From the NCBI GenBank assembly GCA_027306995.1, contig DAHUXS010000008.1:1-64000 (forward strand): a stretch of DNA of 64,000 nucleotides, read 5' to 3'. The position numbers and the translations under genes were made by a program. This document shows positions 9,844 to 17,200 of this stretch, in pieces (position 1 is the stretch's first letter; each line of letters opens with the position of its first letter). The notes beneath the pieces were generated by a model that ran no database searches, was not told where the DNA came from, and worked only from the letters and a program-made list of their open reading frames with translations. This DNA comes from Lysobacter sp. (GTDB lineage Bacteria; Pseudomonadota; Gammaproteobacteria; Xanthomonadales; Xanthomonadaceae).

Positions 9844-9872
9844 TTGACACGGCTCAGCATTGGGTCATGATG
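9844..9872 (+). promoter_or_regulatory. Sigma-70-type promoter of the first Ala-rich lipoprotein gene
   Basis: A consensus TTGACA (9844-9849), a 17-nt spacer and CATGAT (9867-9872, 4/6 match) lie 53 nt upstream of the ATG at 9925. This is the best -35 in the window and predicts strong transcription. Confidence 0.6.
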
Positions 9873-9924
9873 GGACCCAACGCGTCATCGTTCGCGTTAC
9901 CCACCCATTCACGAGGATCCCGAC

Positions 9925-10296
9925 ATGACCATGAACAAGGCTCTCCTGGCGCTGGCCATGGGTATCGCGCTTTCCGCTTGCTCGAATTCGCAGCAGGCCA
10001 GCGATGCCGCCGCCGACGCCAACAAGGCTGCCAGCGCTGCCCAGCAGTCTGCTGACCAGGCTGCCGCTTCCGGCGCCAACGCGTCCACCGCCCAGGCTGC
10101 CCAGGCCGGTGCCGACGCCGCCGCTGCCGCTGCCGACGCTGCTTCCAAGCAGGCTGCCGACGCCGCTGCCGCTCCGACGGCCGCTGCTGCCGACGCTCAC
10201 GCCGACGCCGCTGCGGACGCTGCCAAGGCTGCCGACAAGGCCAAGGACGCTGCCAAGCAGGGTGCCGACGCCGCCAAGGCCGAAGCCAAGAAGTAA
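9925..10296 (+). CDS. Small Ala-rich helical lipoprotein (copy 1)
   Basis: A 123-residue protein with a lipoprotein signal (LSAC, Cys19). The mature part is almost entirely Ala with regularly spaced Asp, Lys, Gln and Ser, for example DAAADANKAASAAQQ. Such a sequence should form a long amphipathic alanine-rich helix, broadly like an Lpp-type alanine zipper, but the family cannot be named from sequence. No catalytic motif is present. GAGGAT stands 7 nt before the ATG. A second in-frame ATG is at 9931. It is followed by its own terminator and then by a paralogue at 10404. The strong promoter suggests an abundant envelope protein; that is inference. Confidence 0.75.
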   Translation: MTMNKALLALAMGIALSACSNSQQASDAAADANKAASAAQQSADQAAASGANASTAQAAQAGADAAAAAADAASKQAADAAAAPTAAAADAHADAAADAAKAADKAKDAAKQGADAAKAEAKK

Positions 10297-10322
10297 TCGA
10301 TCGGCAACCACGATCGCGAGAG

Positions 10323-10346
10323 GCCGCCAGCTTGCTGGCGGCTTTT
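10323..10346 (+). terminator. Rho-independent terminator after lipoprotein copy 1
   Basis: GCCGCCA (10323-10329), loop GCTTGC, TGGCGGC (10336-10342), then TTTT. It separates the two lipoprotein genes. Confidence 0.75.
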
Positions 10347-10403
10347 CGGCAACAGAGTTCCAACCGCTGTAACTCCACAACCGAAATATCCGAGGACATT
10401 CGA

Positions 10404-10817
10404 ATGAACCTGAAGATCGCTGCTCTCTTCGCCGCCGCTACCCTGGCCCTGGCCGCTTGCAAGCCGGCCGACCAGGCTGCTGACGCCGCCAAGCCGGCCG
10501 ACGCCGCTGCTGCTCCGGCTGCCGACGCTGCCGCCAAGCCGGCTGACGCCGCTGCCGCTCCGGCCGCTGCTGCCGACGCCGCTGCTGCCGCTGGCGACGC
10601 CGCCAAGGCCGCTGGTGACGCCGCCAACAAGGCTGGCGACGCTGCCGCTGCTGGCGCCGACGCTGCCAAGGCCGCTGGTGCCGACGCTGCCCACGCTGCT
10701 GCCGGTGCCGCCGGCGACGCCGCTGCCAAGGTCGGCGACGCCGCCAAGGCTGCTGGTGACGCTGCCAAGGCCGCTGGCGACAAGGCCAAGGCTGCTGCCG
10801 ACGCCGTCAAGAAGTAA
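10404..10817 (+). CDS. Small Ala-rich helical lipoprotein (copy 2)
   Basis: A 137-residue lipoprotein (LAAC, Cys19) and paralogue of the gene at 9925. The mature region is built from near-repeats of the type AADAAKAAGD / AADAAAAP, so base composition is biased to GCN and GAC codons. GAGGA lies 8 nt before the ATG. The repeats resemble late-embryogenesis-abundant or histone-H1-like low-complexity helices; without a characterised relative in mind I give no function. It ends in a strong terminator that is itself duplicated. An upstream in-frame start at 10332 would place the terminator stem inside the coding region and is rejected. Confidence 0.75.
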   Translation: MNLKIAALFAAATLALAACKPADQAADAAKPADAAAAPAADAAAKPADAAAAPAAAADAAAAAGDAAKAAGDAANKAGDAAAAGADAAKAAGADAAHAAAGAAGDAAAKVGDAAKAAGDAAKAAGDKAKAAADAVKK

Positions 10818-10841
10818 TCCATCCTTCCAGGATGTGATCCG

Positions 10842-10904
10842 AAAGGCCCGCGCAAGCGGGCCTTTCTTTATGGCCCGTCGCCCGCGCAAGCGGGCCTTTC
10901 TTTT
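10842..10904 (+). terminator. Two tandem near-identical terminator hairpins
   Basis: First hairpin: AAAGGCCCGC-GCAA-GCGGGCCTTT (10842-10865) with CTTT. Second: GCCCGC-GCAA-GCGGGC (10880-10895) with CTTTCTTTT. The shared core (CCCGCGCAAGCGGGCCTTTCTT) suggests local duplication of one terminator. The pair insulates liuB from the lipoprotein genes. Confidence 0.8.
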
Positions 10905-10946
10905 GCCAACAGGTATCCTGTCGGCCTCGTTCGTGCACTACTCGCC

Positions 10947-12554
10947 ATGCCCGTCATCAAGTCACAGATCGATTCGCGCTCCCCAGAATTCACCGCAACC
11001 GCCGCACACCACCAGGCATTGGCGGACGAACTGCATGCGCGCCTGCAACGCGCCGCGCAAGGCGGCGGCGAAGCCGCGCGGCGCAAGCACACCGAACGCG
11101 GCAAGCTGCTCGCGCACGATCGCATCGATGCCCTGCTCGATCCCGGCTCGCCCTTCCTCGAGCTCAATGCGCTCGCCGCCGAAGGCATGTACGACGATGC
11201 CGCGCCTGCTGCCGGCGTCGTTACCGGCATCGGCCGCGTCATGGGCCAGGAAGTGGTGATCGTCGCCAACGACGCCACGGTCAAGGGCGGCACCTATTTC
11301 CCGATGACGGTGAAAAAGCACCTGCGCGCGCAGGAAGTCGCGAGGGAGAACCACCTTCCCTGCGTCTACCTCGTCGATTCCGGCGGCGCATTCCTGCCAT
11401 TGCAGGATGAAGTCTTCCCCGACCGCGAGCACTTCGGCCGGATCTTCTACAACCAGGCGCGGATGAGCGCCGACAACATCCCGCAGGTCGCGGTGGTGAT
11501 GGGCAGTTGCACCGCCGGTGGCGCCTACGTGCCAGCGATGTGCGACGAATCGATCATCGTCAAGAACCAGGGCACGATCTTCCTGGGCGGTCCGCCGCTG
11601 GTGAAGGCCGCGACCGGCGAAGTGGTCGATGCCGAAGCGCTCGGCGGCGCCGACGTGCACACCTCGGTGTCGGGCGTTGCCGATCATTTCGCCGAAGACG
11701 ACCACCACGCGCTGGCGATCGCGCGCGACATCGTCGCCACCTTCAACCGCAAGCATGCGCTGCCGGTCGAACTGCAGGCGAACCGCGAACCGCTCTATCC
11801 CGCCAACGAGCTCTATGGCATCGTGCCGCAGGACACCCGCAAGCCCTTCGACATCCGCGAAGTCATCGCGCGCATCGTCGACGGCAGCGAGTTCCAGGAA
11901 TTCAAGGCGCGCTACGGCAAGACGCTGGTGACGGGTTTCGCCCACATCCACGGTTGCCCGGTCGGCATCGTCGCCAACAACGGCATCCTGTTCTCGGAGA
12001 GTGCGCTCAAGGGCGCTCACTTCATCGAACTGTGCAACCAGCGTGGCATCCCGCTGGTGTTCCTGCAGAACATCACCGGCTTCATGGTCGGCAAGAAATA
12101 TGAGAACGCCGGCATCGCGAAGGACGGCGCCAAGATGGTCACCGCGGTCGCGTGTTCATCGGTGCCGAAGTTCACCGTGGTGATCGGCGGCAGTTTCGGC
12201 GCCGGCAACTACGCGATGTGCGGACGCGCCTATGGCGGACGCTTCCTGTGGATGTGGCCCAATGCGCGCATCAGCGTGATGGGCGGCGAACAGGCCGCGA
12301 GCGTGCTGGCGACCGTGCGCCGCGATGGCATCGAAGCCAAGGGTAGCCAGTGGAGCGCGGAAGACGAAGACGCGTTCAAGGCGCCGATCCGGCAGCAATA
12401 CGAAGACCAGGGCAATCCCTATTACGCCACCGCGCGATTGTGGGACGACGGCATCATCGATCCCAAGGACACTCGTCGCGTGCTCGGGCTGGCATTGGCG
12501 GCATCACTGAATGCGCCGATCGAACCAGCGCGCTTCGGCGTATTCAGGATGTAG
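10947..12554 (+). CDS. liuB: Methylcrotonyl-CoA carboxylase, carboxyltransferase (beta) subunit
   Basis: Transfers CO2 from carboxybiotin on the alpha subunit (liuD, 17.2 kb) to 3-methylcrotonyl-CoA. The 535 residues match MCC-beta. Recognisable segments are [16 protein letters not shown]-like ([16 protein letters not shown] here), [83 protein letters not shown], and [20 protein letters not shown] with [18 protein letters not shown]. The insert pattern is that of MCC rather than propionyl- or geranyl-CoA carboxylase. The gene is separated from liuC/liuD by the bactofilin and feo genes, an uncommon split of the liu cluster. A small inverted repeat (ACAGG-TAT-CCTGT, 10909-10921) lies upstream of the start. 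Confidence 0.95.
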   Translation: MPVIKSQIDSRSPEFTATAAHHQALADELHARLQRAAQGGGEAARRKHTERGKLLAHDRIDALLDPGSPFLELNALAAEGMYDDAAPAAGVVTGIGRVMGQEVVIVANDATVKGGTYFPMTVKKHLRAQEVARENHLPCVYLVDSGGAFLPLQDEVFPDREHFGRIFYNQARMSADNIPQVAVVMGSCTAGGAYVPAMCDESIIVKNQGTIFLGGPPLVKAATGEVVDAEALGGADVHTSVSGVADHFAEDDHHALAIARDIVATFNRKHALPVELQANREPLYPANELYGIVPQDTRKPFDIREVIARIVDGSEFQEFKARYGKTLVTGFAHIHGCPVGIVANNGILFSESALKGAHFIELCNQRGIPLVFLQNITGFMVGKKYENAGIAKDGAKMVTAVACSSVPKFTVVIGGSFGAGNYAMCGRAYGGRFLWMWPNARISVMGGEQAASVLATVRRDGIEAKGSQWSAEDEDAFKAPIRQQYEDQGNPYYATARLWDDGIIDPKDTRRVLGLALAASLNAPIEPARFGVFRM

Positions 12555-12651
12555 GTTCGTTTCACCTCGCAAGCGGCTGATTCAATTGCAATCGAGCCGT
12601 GGTATGGTCGGTGGCCCCAGCAGCACAGCTGCCCTTTCCCCCGAGGTGATC

Positions 12652-13221
12652 ATGGCAATCTGGAAAGACCCGACCCAGCCGAAAAAGGACACGGCACTTT
12701 TCCCGCAAGCGGAGCCGTCCCCGGCGGCTGCGCCGATCAATCCGACCCGCAACGAAACCGCGAGTGCTGCCATGTCCGCCAATCCCGAATCGATCTCCCC
12801 CGTCCGCGCCGTCCCGGCTTCCTCGCCCGCGATGAAGGAATCGGTCATCGCCAGTGACCTCACCATCGAAGGCAAGATCCAGGGCGCCGGCCATGTCCGC
12901 ATCGCCGGTCGCTTCAAGGGCGACGTCGACGTCAAGGGCGACCTGACCGTTGAACAGGGCGCCAAGCTCGATGGCAGCGTCAAGGCCGACAAGGTGATCG
13001 TGGCCGGCGAGCTCGACGGCAACATCCATTCCGCCAATCGCGTCGAACTACTCGCGACCTGCGCGATGAACGGCGACATCAAGGCCGACACCCTGACGGT
13101 CGCATCCGGTTCGCGCCTGCGCGGCCGCGTCGAATGCGGCAACTGGGACAACGCGCCGGCGAAGCGTGACAACAACAGCGACGACGCCACCAAGCGCGAG
13201 GCCAACAGCACCTCGGTATGA
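12652..13221 (+). CDS. Bactofilin family polymer-forming cytoskeletal protein
   Basis: A 189-residue protein with a disordered Pro/Ala-rich N terminus (1-60) and a C-terminal right-handed beta-helix. Its repeating turns are visible as LTIEGKIQGAGHVRIAGRF, DVDVKGDLTVEQGAKLDG, VKADKVIVAGELDGNIH and DIKADTLTVASGSRLRG. Bactofilins self-assemble into filaments at the inner membrane and help set cell shape or place polysaccharide and division machinery. GAGGTGA lies 4 nt before the ATG at 12652; an in-frame frame start at 12511 has no such signal. The next gene overlaps by 4 nt (ATGA), so the two form an operon. Confidence 0.9.
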   Translation: MAIWKDPTQPKKDTALFPQAEPSPAAAPINPTRNETASAAMSANPESISPVRAVPASSPAMKESVIASDLTIEGKIQGAGHVRIAGRFKGDVDVKGDLTVEQGAKLDGSVKADKVIVAGELDGNIHSANRVELLATCAMNGDIKADTLTVASGSRLRGRVECGNWDNAPAKRDNNSDDATKREANSTSV

Positions 13222-13589
13222 GCATGAGCCTGCCGCGCGCGGGAACCGTGCCGAAAGCCGGCGAGATCGGCGCGACGCGCGCTTGTCCGCACTGCAAGGC
13301 GACCATCCTCGAAAGCGCGCCGGTCTGTCCGGCGTGCAAGGGCCATTTGCGGTTCGGCGAAGCGTCGATCCGCAAGGCGCTCGATCGTCCGCTGGCGATC
13401 GAGGGCACGCTCTCGCAGCCGCCGGGCGGCGTACCGATCGAGTACTCGGTGGTGATCGCGATCCGCAACGAACGTGGCGAGGAAGTCGGTCGCCACGTGG
13501 TCGGCGTCGGCGCCATGCATCCGGGCGAAAGCCGCACTTTCAGCTTGGCGGTCGACGTATTCGCCAGTACGAAGGGGAAACTCCGCTAA
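13218..13589 (+). CDS. Zinc-ribbon protein of unknown function, coupled to bactofilin
   Basis: A 123-residue protein with a zinc ribbon near the N terminus (CPHC at 23-26 and CPAC at 37-40), followed by a predicted all-beta domain (about 55-120; IEYSVVIAIRNERGEEVGRHVV and ESRTFSLAVDVF look like an immunoglobulin-like or FxLYD-type sandwich). There is no signal peptide. Its start overlaps the bactofilin stop (ATGA), implying translational coupling and a shared role. It may be an accessory factor of the filament; that is inference from position only. Confidence 0.8.
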   Translation: MSMSLPRAGTVPKAGEIGATRACPHCKATILESAPVCPACKGHLRFGEASIRKALDRPLAIEGTLSQPPGGVPIEYSVVIAIRNERGEEVGRHVVGVGAMHPGESRTFSLAVDVFASTKGKLR

Positions 13590-13677
13590 GCAGGCGCTGC
13601 TGGCGTCATCGCGAAAAGCATCGCAGCTGGACGCCTGTCGCACGCGCTGGCTTGGCAGGTGGCCAGCTCCGGTGCAC

Positions 13678-13895
13678 GGGACGCCGTGAATACGTCCATG
13701 TAGGCTCGTGCGCCGCATCCATGCGGCGCAACGCCCGCGCTCCGGACTGGCGCACCCGCCGCCGCGTGCGTGTTGTGGCTTTCCGAGAAGCGAAAAACTC
13801 GCACCGGCGGCGCCTGTGCGGTTCGTCCGTATCGCCGACCATACGAGGCATGGATGCCGAGTCGAGCCCCCATGGATGGGTTCACGGCGTGTCGG
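13678..13895. repeat. Intergenic inverted-repeat element (about 220 bp)
   Basis: Imperfect inverted arms of about 31 bp (13678-13708 and 13863-13895) share the core ACGCCGTGAA...TCCATG..GGCTCG read inward from each end. Next to the left arm is a perfect hairpin GCGCCGCAT-CC-ATGCGGCGC (13710-13729). No credible gene lies in 13590-13947; open frames there have no start signal or family resemblance. Elements with GACGCCGTGAA/TCCATG-type ends recur between genes in Xanthomonadaceae genomes in my recollection. No second copy was noticed in this window. Confidence 0.6.
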
Positions 13896-13947
13896 ACATG
13901 TGGATAACCGATGCAAGGCGCTACGCCGGGCGATGAGTTTTTGCGCG

Positions 13948-14175
13948 CTATTTGCAGGAGTCGCAGCCACCACATTCGCCGGACGCCAGCGCCGATGCAG
14001 GCGCGACCCAACGACCGATCGATCGCATCCACGACGGCCGCCCATCGCGCAACAGCGCAATCGCCAACGCCACGCGCATCCGTCGCCACGACGCCGGGAA
14101 GCGCGTTCTCCACACGAATGCGGCGCTGAGCACCACCAGCAGCGCGATCACCGCATATTGCAGGGCGATCGACAT
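13948..14175 (-). CDS. Small Cys-rich single-pass membrane protein of the feo operon
   Basis: A 75-residue protein: one N-terminal transmembrane helix (about 5-21), a basic segment (RTRFPASWRRMR) and a C-terminal tail CGGCDSCK with Cys68, Cys71 and Cys74. The ATG overlaps the feoB stop (ATGA), making it the third gene of feoA-feoB-X. In Firmicutes and Bacteroidetes a short 'FeoB-associated Cys-rich membrane protein' has the same layout of one helix plus a CxxCxxC-type tail. In gammaproteobacteria the third gene is usually feoC, a winged-helix protein, which this is not. The tail could bind Fe2+ or an Fe-S cluster near the channel; that is inference. Confidence 0.8.
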   Translation of the reverse strand: MSIALQYAVIALLVVLSAAFVWRTRFPASWRRMRVALAIALLRDGRPSWMRSIGRWVAPASALASGECGGCDSCK

Positions 14176-16022
14176 CAGCCTGCCCCCAACGCCTTGGCGA
14201 CCTGGTAGGTCACGAACGACGCGGCATACGCCATTGCGAACAGATATCCGGCGGCGAGCGCCGTCTGCTTCCACGAATGCGTTTCGCGACGGATCGTCGC
14301 CAGCGTCGAGATGCATTGCGGCGCGTAGATGTACCAGACCAGCAACGACAGCGCGGTCGCCAACGACCACTCCTGCGTGATCAAGGGCGCCAATGCGTGC
14401 AGGCTGGCTTCATCGTTCTGAGCAGCCACCGCGTAGACGGTGGCCAGCGACGACACCATCACTTCGCGCGCGGCCAGCCCGGGAATCAGCGCGATCGAAA
14501 TCTGCCAGTTGAAGCCGAGTGGCGCGAATACCGCCGCCAGCATATGGCCGATGCGGCCGGCGAAGCTGTAATCGATCGCCGGCCCGGTCGCGCCTGCCGG
14601 TGCGCCCGGAAAATTCAGCAGGAACCACAGCAAGATGGTCATCGCGAGGATGATGCCGCCGACGCGCTTGAGGAAGATCACCGCGCGTTCCCACAGACCG
14701 ATGGCGAGATCGCGCAACGTGGGCACGCGGTAGGACGGCAATTCCAGCAGCAGCATGTGATCGCCGGAATCGCGGCGCCAGCGCTTCATCACCCACGCCA
14801 CCAGCAACGCGCTGAGGATGCCGGCGGCATACAGCGCGAACAGCACCAGTCCCTGCAGGTTGAACATGCCGCCAACGGTTCGATGCGGAATGAAGGCACC
14901 GATCAGCAGCGTGTACACCGGCAGGCGCGCCGAACAGGTCATCAGCGGCGCGACGAGGATCGTCGCGAGACGATCGCGCGGATCCTGGATCGAGCGCGTC
15001 GCCATGATGCCGGGTACCGCGCAGGCGAAGCTCGATAGCAGCGGAATGAAACTGCGTCCGGACAATCCGGCGCGATGCATCAGGCGATCGAGCAGGAAGG
15101 CCGCGCGCGGCAGGTAACCGGACTCTTCCAGCGACAGGATGAAGAAGAACAGGATCAGGATCTGCGGCAGGAACACCAGCACGCTGCCGGTGCCGGCGAT
15201 GATGCCGTCGACGACGAGACTGCGCAGCGGTCCGTCCGCCATGTACGTGCCGGCCTGCGCGCCCAGCCATTTCATTCCGGCGTCGATGCCGTCCTTCAGC
15301 GGCTCGGCCCAGGCATAGACCGCCTGGAACATCGCGAACATCACCACCGCGAGGATCGCCAGCCCCAGCGCCGGATTGAGCAGCCACCCGTCGAGGCGCT
15401 GGTCGAGGCGCGAGATGCGTTCTGGCATGCGCACGGCGACATCCATCAGGCGTCGCGCTTCCGCATGCAGGCCGTCGTCATCGAACGGCGCGGCATCGAC
15501 CGCCACCGGCACCGCCTGCGCGATGCGTTCGAGCAATTTGTCGCCGCCACCGGATTTCACAGCGACGGTCGGGATCACCGGCACGCCGAGTTCGCGCGAG
15601 AGCGCAGCGACATCGATCTCGATGCCGCGCTTTTCCGCCGCATCCATCTGGTTGAGCGCGATGACCATCGGCCGCCCGAGCTGGCGTACTTCCAGCGCGA
15701 AGCGCAGGTGCAGGCGCAGGTTGGTGGCGCTGACCACGCAAACCAGCAGGTCGGGAATCGGTTCGCCGGGATAGAAGCCGCGGCAGACGTCGCGCGCGAT
15801 CGCCTCGTCGAGGCTGGCCGGCGTCAGGCTGTAGGCGCCGGGGAGATCCAGCAGCACGGCATGGCGCCCATCCGGCAGGCGCAGCTGGCCTTCCTTGCGT
15901 TCGACGGTGACGCCGGCGTAGTTGGCGACTTTCTGGCGGCTACCGGTGAGCTGGTTGAATAACGCGGTCTTGCCGCAATTGGGATTGCCGATCAGCGCGC
16001 AGCGGAGCATCGCGGCGCTCAC
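14175..16022 (-). CDS. feoB: Ferrous iron transporter FeoB
   Basis: Inner-membrane Fe2+ transporter with an N-terminal G domain. At 615 residues it is shorter than the 773 of E. coli. G1 is GNPNCGKT (12-19), with the switch NYAGVTVERKEG, G3 DLPGAYSL and G4 NQMD. The membrane part holds the two Gate-type motifs (FLPQILILFFFILSLEESGYLPRAAF; MTCSARLPVYTLL). The ATG overlaps the feoA stop. The shorter length reflects reduced linker and C-terminal regions. Control is probably by Fur through the site at 16315-16336. Confidence 0.95.
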   Translation of the reverse strand: MSAAMLRCALIGNPNCGKTALFNQLTGSRQKVANYAGVTVERKEGQLRLPDGRHAVLLDLPGAYSLTPASLDEAIARDVCRGFYPGEPIPDLLVCVVSATNLRLHLRFALEVRQLGRPMVIALNQMDAAEKRGIEIDVAALSRELGVPVIPTVAVKSGGGDKLLERIAQAVPVAVDAAPFDDDGLHAEARRLMDVAVRMPERISRLDQRLDGWLLNPALGLAILAVVMFAMFQAVYAWAEPLKDGIDAGMKWLGAQAGTYMADGPLRSLVVDGIIAGTGSVLVFLPQILILFFFILSLEESGYLPRAAFLLDRLMHRAGLSGRSFIPLLSSFACAVPGIMATRSIQDPRDRLATILVAPLMTCSARLPVYTLLIGAFIPHRTVGGMFNLQGLVLFALYAAGILSALLVAWVMKRWRRDSGDHMLLLELPSYRVPTLRDLAIGLWERAVIFLKRVGGIILAMTILLWFLLNFPGAPAGATGPAIDYSFAGRIGHMLAAVFAPLGFNWQISIALIPGLAAREVMVSSLATVYAVAAQNDEASLHALAPLITQEWSLATALSLLVWYIYAPQCISTLATIRRETHSWKQTALAAGYLFAMAYAASFVTYQVAKALGAG

Positions 16023-16288
16023 GATGCCTGCTCCGCATCAACATGCACCTGCTCGACTTCGACGCGCGCGGCTTCGCTGCGACGCAGGGCGAAACTCGAA
16101 GTGCCGATGCGCACCAGCAGCGGATCGCGCCCGAACGGACCGAAACCGGAGACGCGCACCGGCTCCCCGGACACGAATCCGAGTTCGCGCAGGCGGCGCG
16201 CCACGACATCGGCGGAACGATCGTCCCCGTTGCCATGCACGGTGACCACCCGGGCGCGTACGTCGCGCGGCAGATCGACCAGTTTCAA
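16019..16288 (-). CDS. feoA: Ferrous iron transport protein FeoA (SH3-like)
   Basis: An 89-residue cytosolic SH3-fold partner of FeoB. It begins MKLVDLPRDVRARVVTVHG and carries the FeoA hallmark RRLRELGFVSGEPVRVSGFGPFGRDPLLVRIG. The start chosen is TTG at 16288, with GGAG 7 nt upstream. A more distal TTG at 16306 would add MLWSGN but lacks a ribosome-binding site. The stop overlaps the feoB start by 4 nt (ATGA). It heads the feo operon and is divergent from liuC. Confidence 0.9.
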   Translation of the reverse strand: MKLVDLPRDVRARVVTVHGNGDDRSADVVARRLRELGFVSGEPVRVSGFGPFGRDPLLVRIGTSSFALRRSEAARVEVEQVHVDAEQAS

Positions 16289-16314
16289 GTTCCCGCTCCA
16301 AAGCAAGGATTACA

Positions 16315-16336
16315 AATAGGAATCATTCTCATAATA
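16315..16336 (-). promoter_or_regulatory. Fur-box-like site upstream of feoA
   Basis: On the minus strand the sequence reads CTATTATGAGAATGATTCCTATT, close to the GATAATGATAATCATTATC Fur consensus and A/T-rich in a GC-rich setting. It sits 27-48 nt before the feoA start and includes a TATTAT hexamer that can serve as the -10. Iron-replete repression of feoABX is expected. Confidence 0.65.
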
Positions 16337-16370
16337 GCAGAATGAACAGGGCGCCGAAGGCCGCTCCCGC

Positions 16371-16376
16371 TATCAT
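16371..16376 (+). promoter_or_regulatory. Possible -10 element (TATCAT) of liuCDE
   Basis: CCCGCTATCATTC is a 5/6 -10 match in the recurring CGCTA context, 26 nt before the liuC ATG. No clear -35. Confidence 0.4.
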
Positions 16377-16402
16377 TCAGGCAACCGTTTGGAGGTGGAT
16401 CG

Positions 16403-17200
16403 ATGGTGGAGACGTTGCAGGACGCTCTGGTGGTCAAGCAAGCCGGCGCGGTCGCGCGGCTGCGGCTGAACCGCCCCGAGGTGCACAACGCCTTCGACGA
16501 TGGCCTGATCGCCACCCTAACCGCCGAATTGCGGCGCCTGGGCGACGACGCCAGCGTGCGCGTGGTAGTGCTGGAAGCCGAGGGTGTCTCCTACTCCGCC
16601 GGCGCCGATCTCAACTGGATGCGCGGAATGGCGAAGATGTCGGAAGCGGAGAACCGCACCGACGCGCTGGCATTGGCCGGCCTGATGCGCACGCTGGACG
16701 AACTGCCGAAGCCGACCATCGCCCGCGTGCAGGGCGCCGCGTTTGGCGGCGGCGTCGGGCTGGTCGCCTGCTGCGATATCGCCATCGGCGTGCCGGAAGC
16801 GAAATTCGGATTGACCGAGAGCAAGCTGGGGCTGCTGCCGGCGGTGATCTCGCCTTACGTCATCAATGCGATCGGCCCACGCCAGGCACGGCGCTGGTTC
16901 GCCACCGCGGAAATCTTCGACGCCGCCGAAGCGCTGCGAATCGGATTGCTGCACCAGGTCGTCGCGGCCGACGCGCTGGATGCCGCGGTCGATCGCCAGA
17001 TCGACCTGTTGCTGAAAGCCGGCCCGATCGCCACCGCGTCGGCGAAGTCATTGGTGCGCGATGTTGTGACGCACGCTGACGGATCACGCCACGACGCCGA
17101 CAATGCCGCCCTGATCGCCCGCCTGCGCGTTTCGCCCGAGGGGCAGGAAGGCCTTGGCGCCTTCCTCGACAAACGCAAACCGAACTGGATTGCCCACTGA
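16403..17200 (+). CDS. liuC: 3-Methylglutaconyl-CoA hydratase (enoyl-CoA hydratase family)
   Basis: Hydrates 3-methylglutaconyl-CoA to HMG-CoA. The 265-residue crotonase-fold protein has RLNRPEVHNAFDDGLI, the oxyanion-hole segments YSAGADLNWM and AAFGGGVGLVACCDIAI, and the Glu region ESKLGLLPAVISPYV. GGAGGTGG lies 4 nt before the ATG. It is directly followed by liuD (1-nt overlap, TGATG) and liuE, which fixes its function more firmly than the fold alone; generic enoyl-CoA hydratase would be the fallback. Confidence 0.92.
   Translation: MVETLQDALVVKQAGAVARLRLNRPEVHNAFDDGLIATLTAELRRLGDDASVRVVVLEAEGVSYSAGADLNWMRGMAKMSEAENRTDALALAGLMRTLDELPKPTIARVQGAAFGGGVGLVACCDIAIGVPEAKFGLTESKLGLLPAVISPYVINAIGPRQARRWFATAEIFDAAEALRIGLLHQVVAADALDAAVDRQIDLLLKAGPIATASAKSLVRDVVTHADGSRHDADNAALIARLRVSPEGQEGLGAFLDKRKPNWIAH

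Noticed and set aside
10404-10817. CRISPR-like or tandem DNA repeat in the Ala-rich gene
   Set aside because: Repeats are short codon-level repeats (GCN, GAC, AAG) in frame within a coding region, without conserved direct repeats and unique spacers.
10909-10921. ACAGG-TAT-CCTGT as an operator for liuB
   Set aside because: A 5-bp inverted repeat is expected by chance in 64 kb; mentioned with liuB but not called as a site.
12578-12608. Promoter for bactofilin
   Set aside because: TATGGT is present but the best -35 candidates are at wrong spacing (11 nt) or match poorly.
13218-13589. Zinc-ribbon gene as a ribosomal or RNA polymerase subunit
   Set aside because: Only the CxxC pairs match; the C-terminal beta domain has no such relative.
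13586-14113. Open frame across the bactofilin/feo intergenic region
   Set aside because: It spans the inverted-repeat element, has no ribosome-binding site and overlaps the small feo gene.
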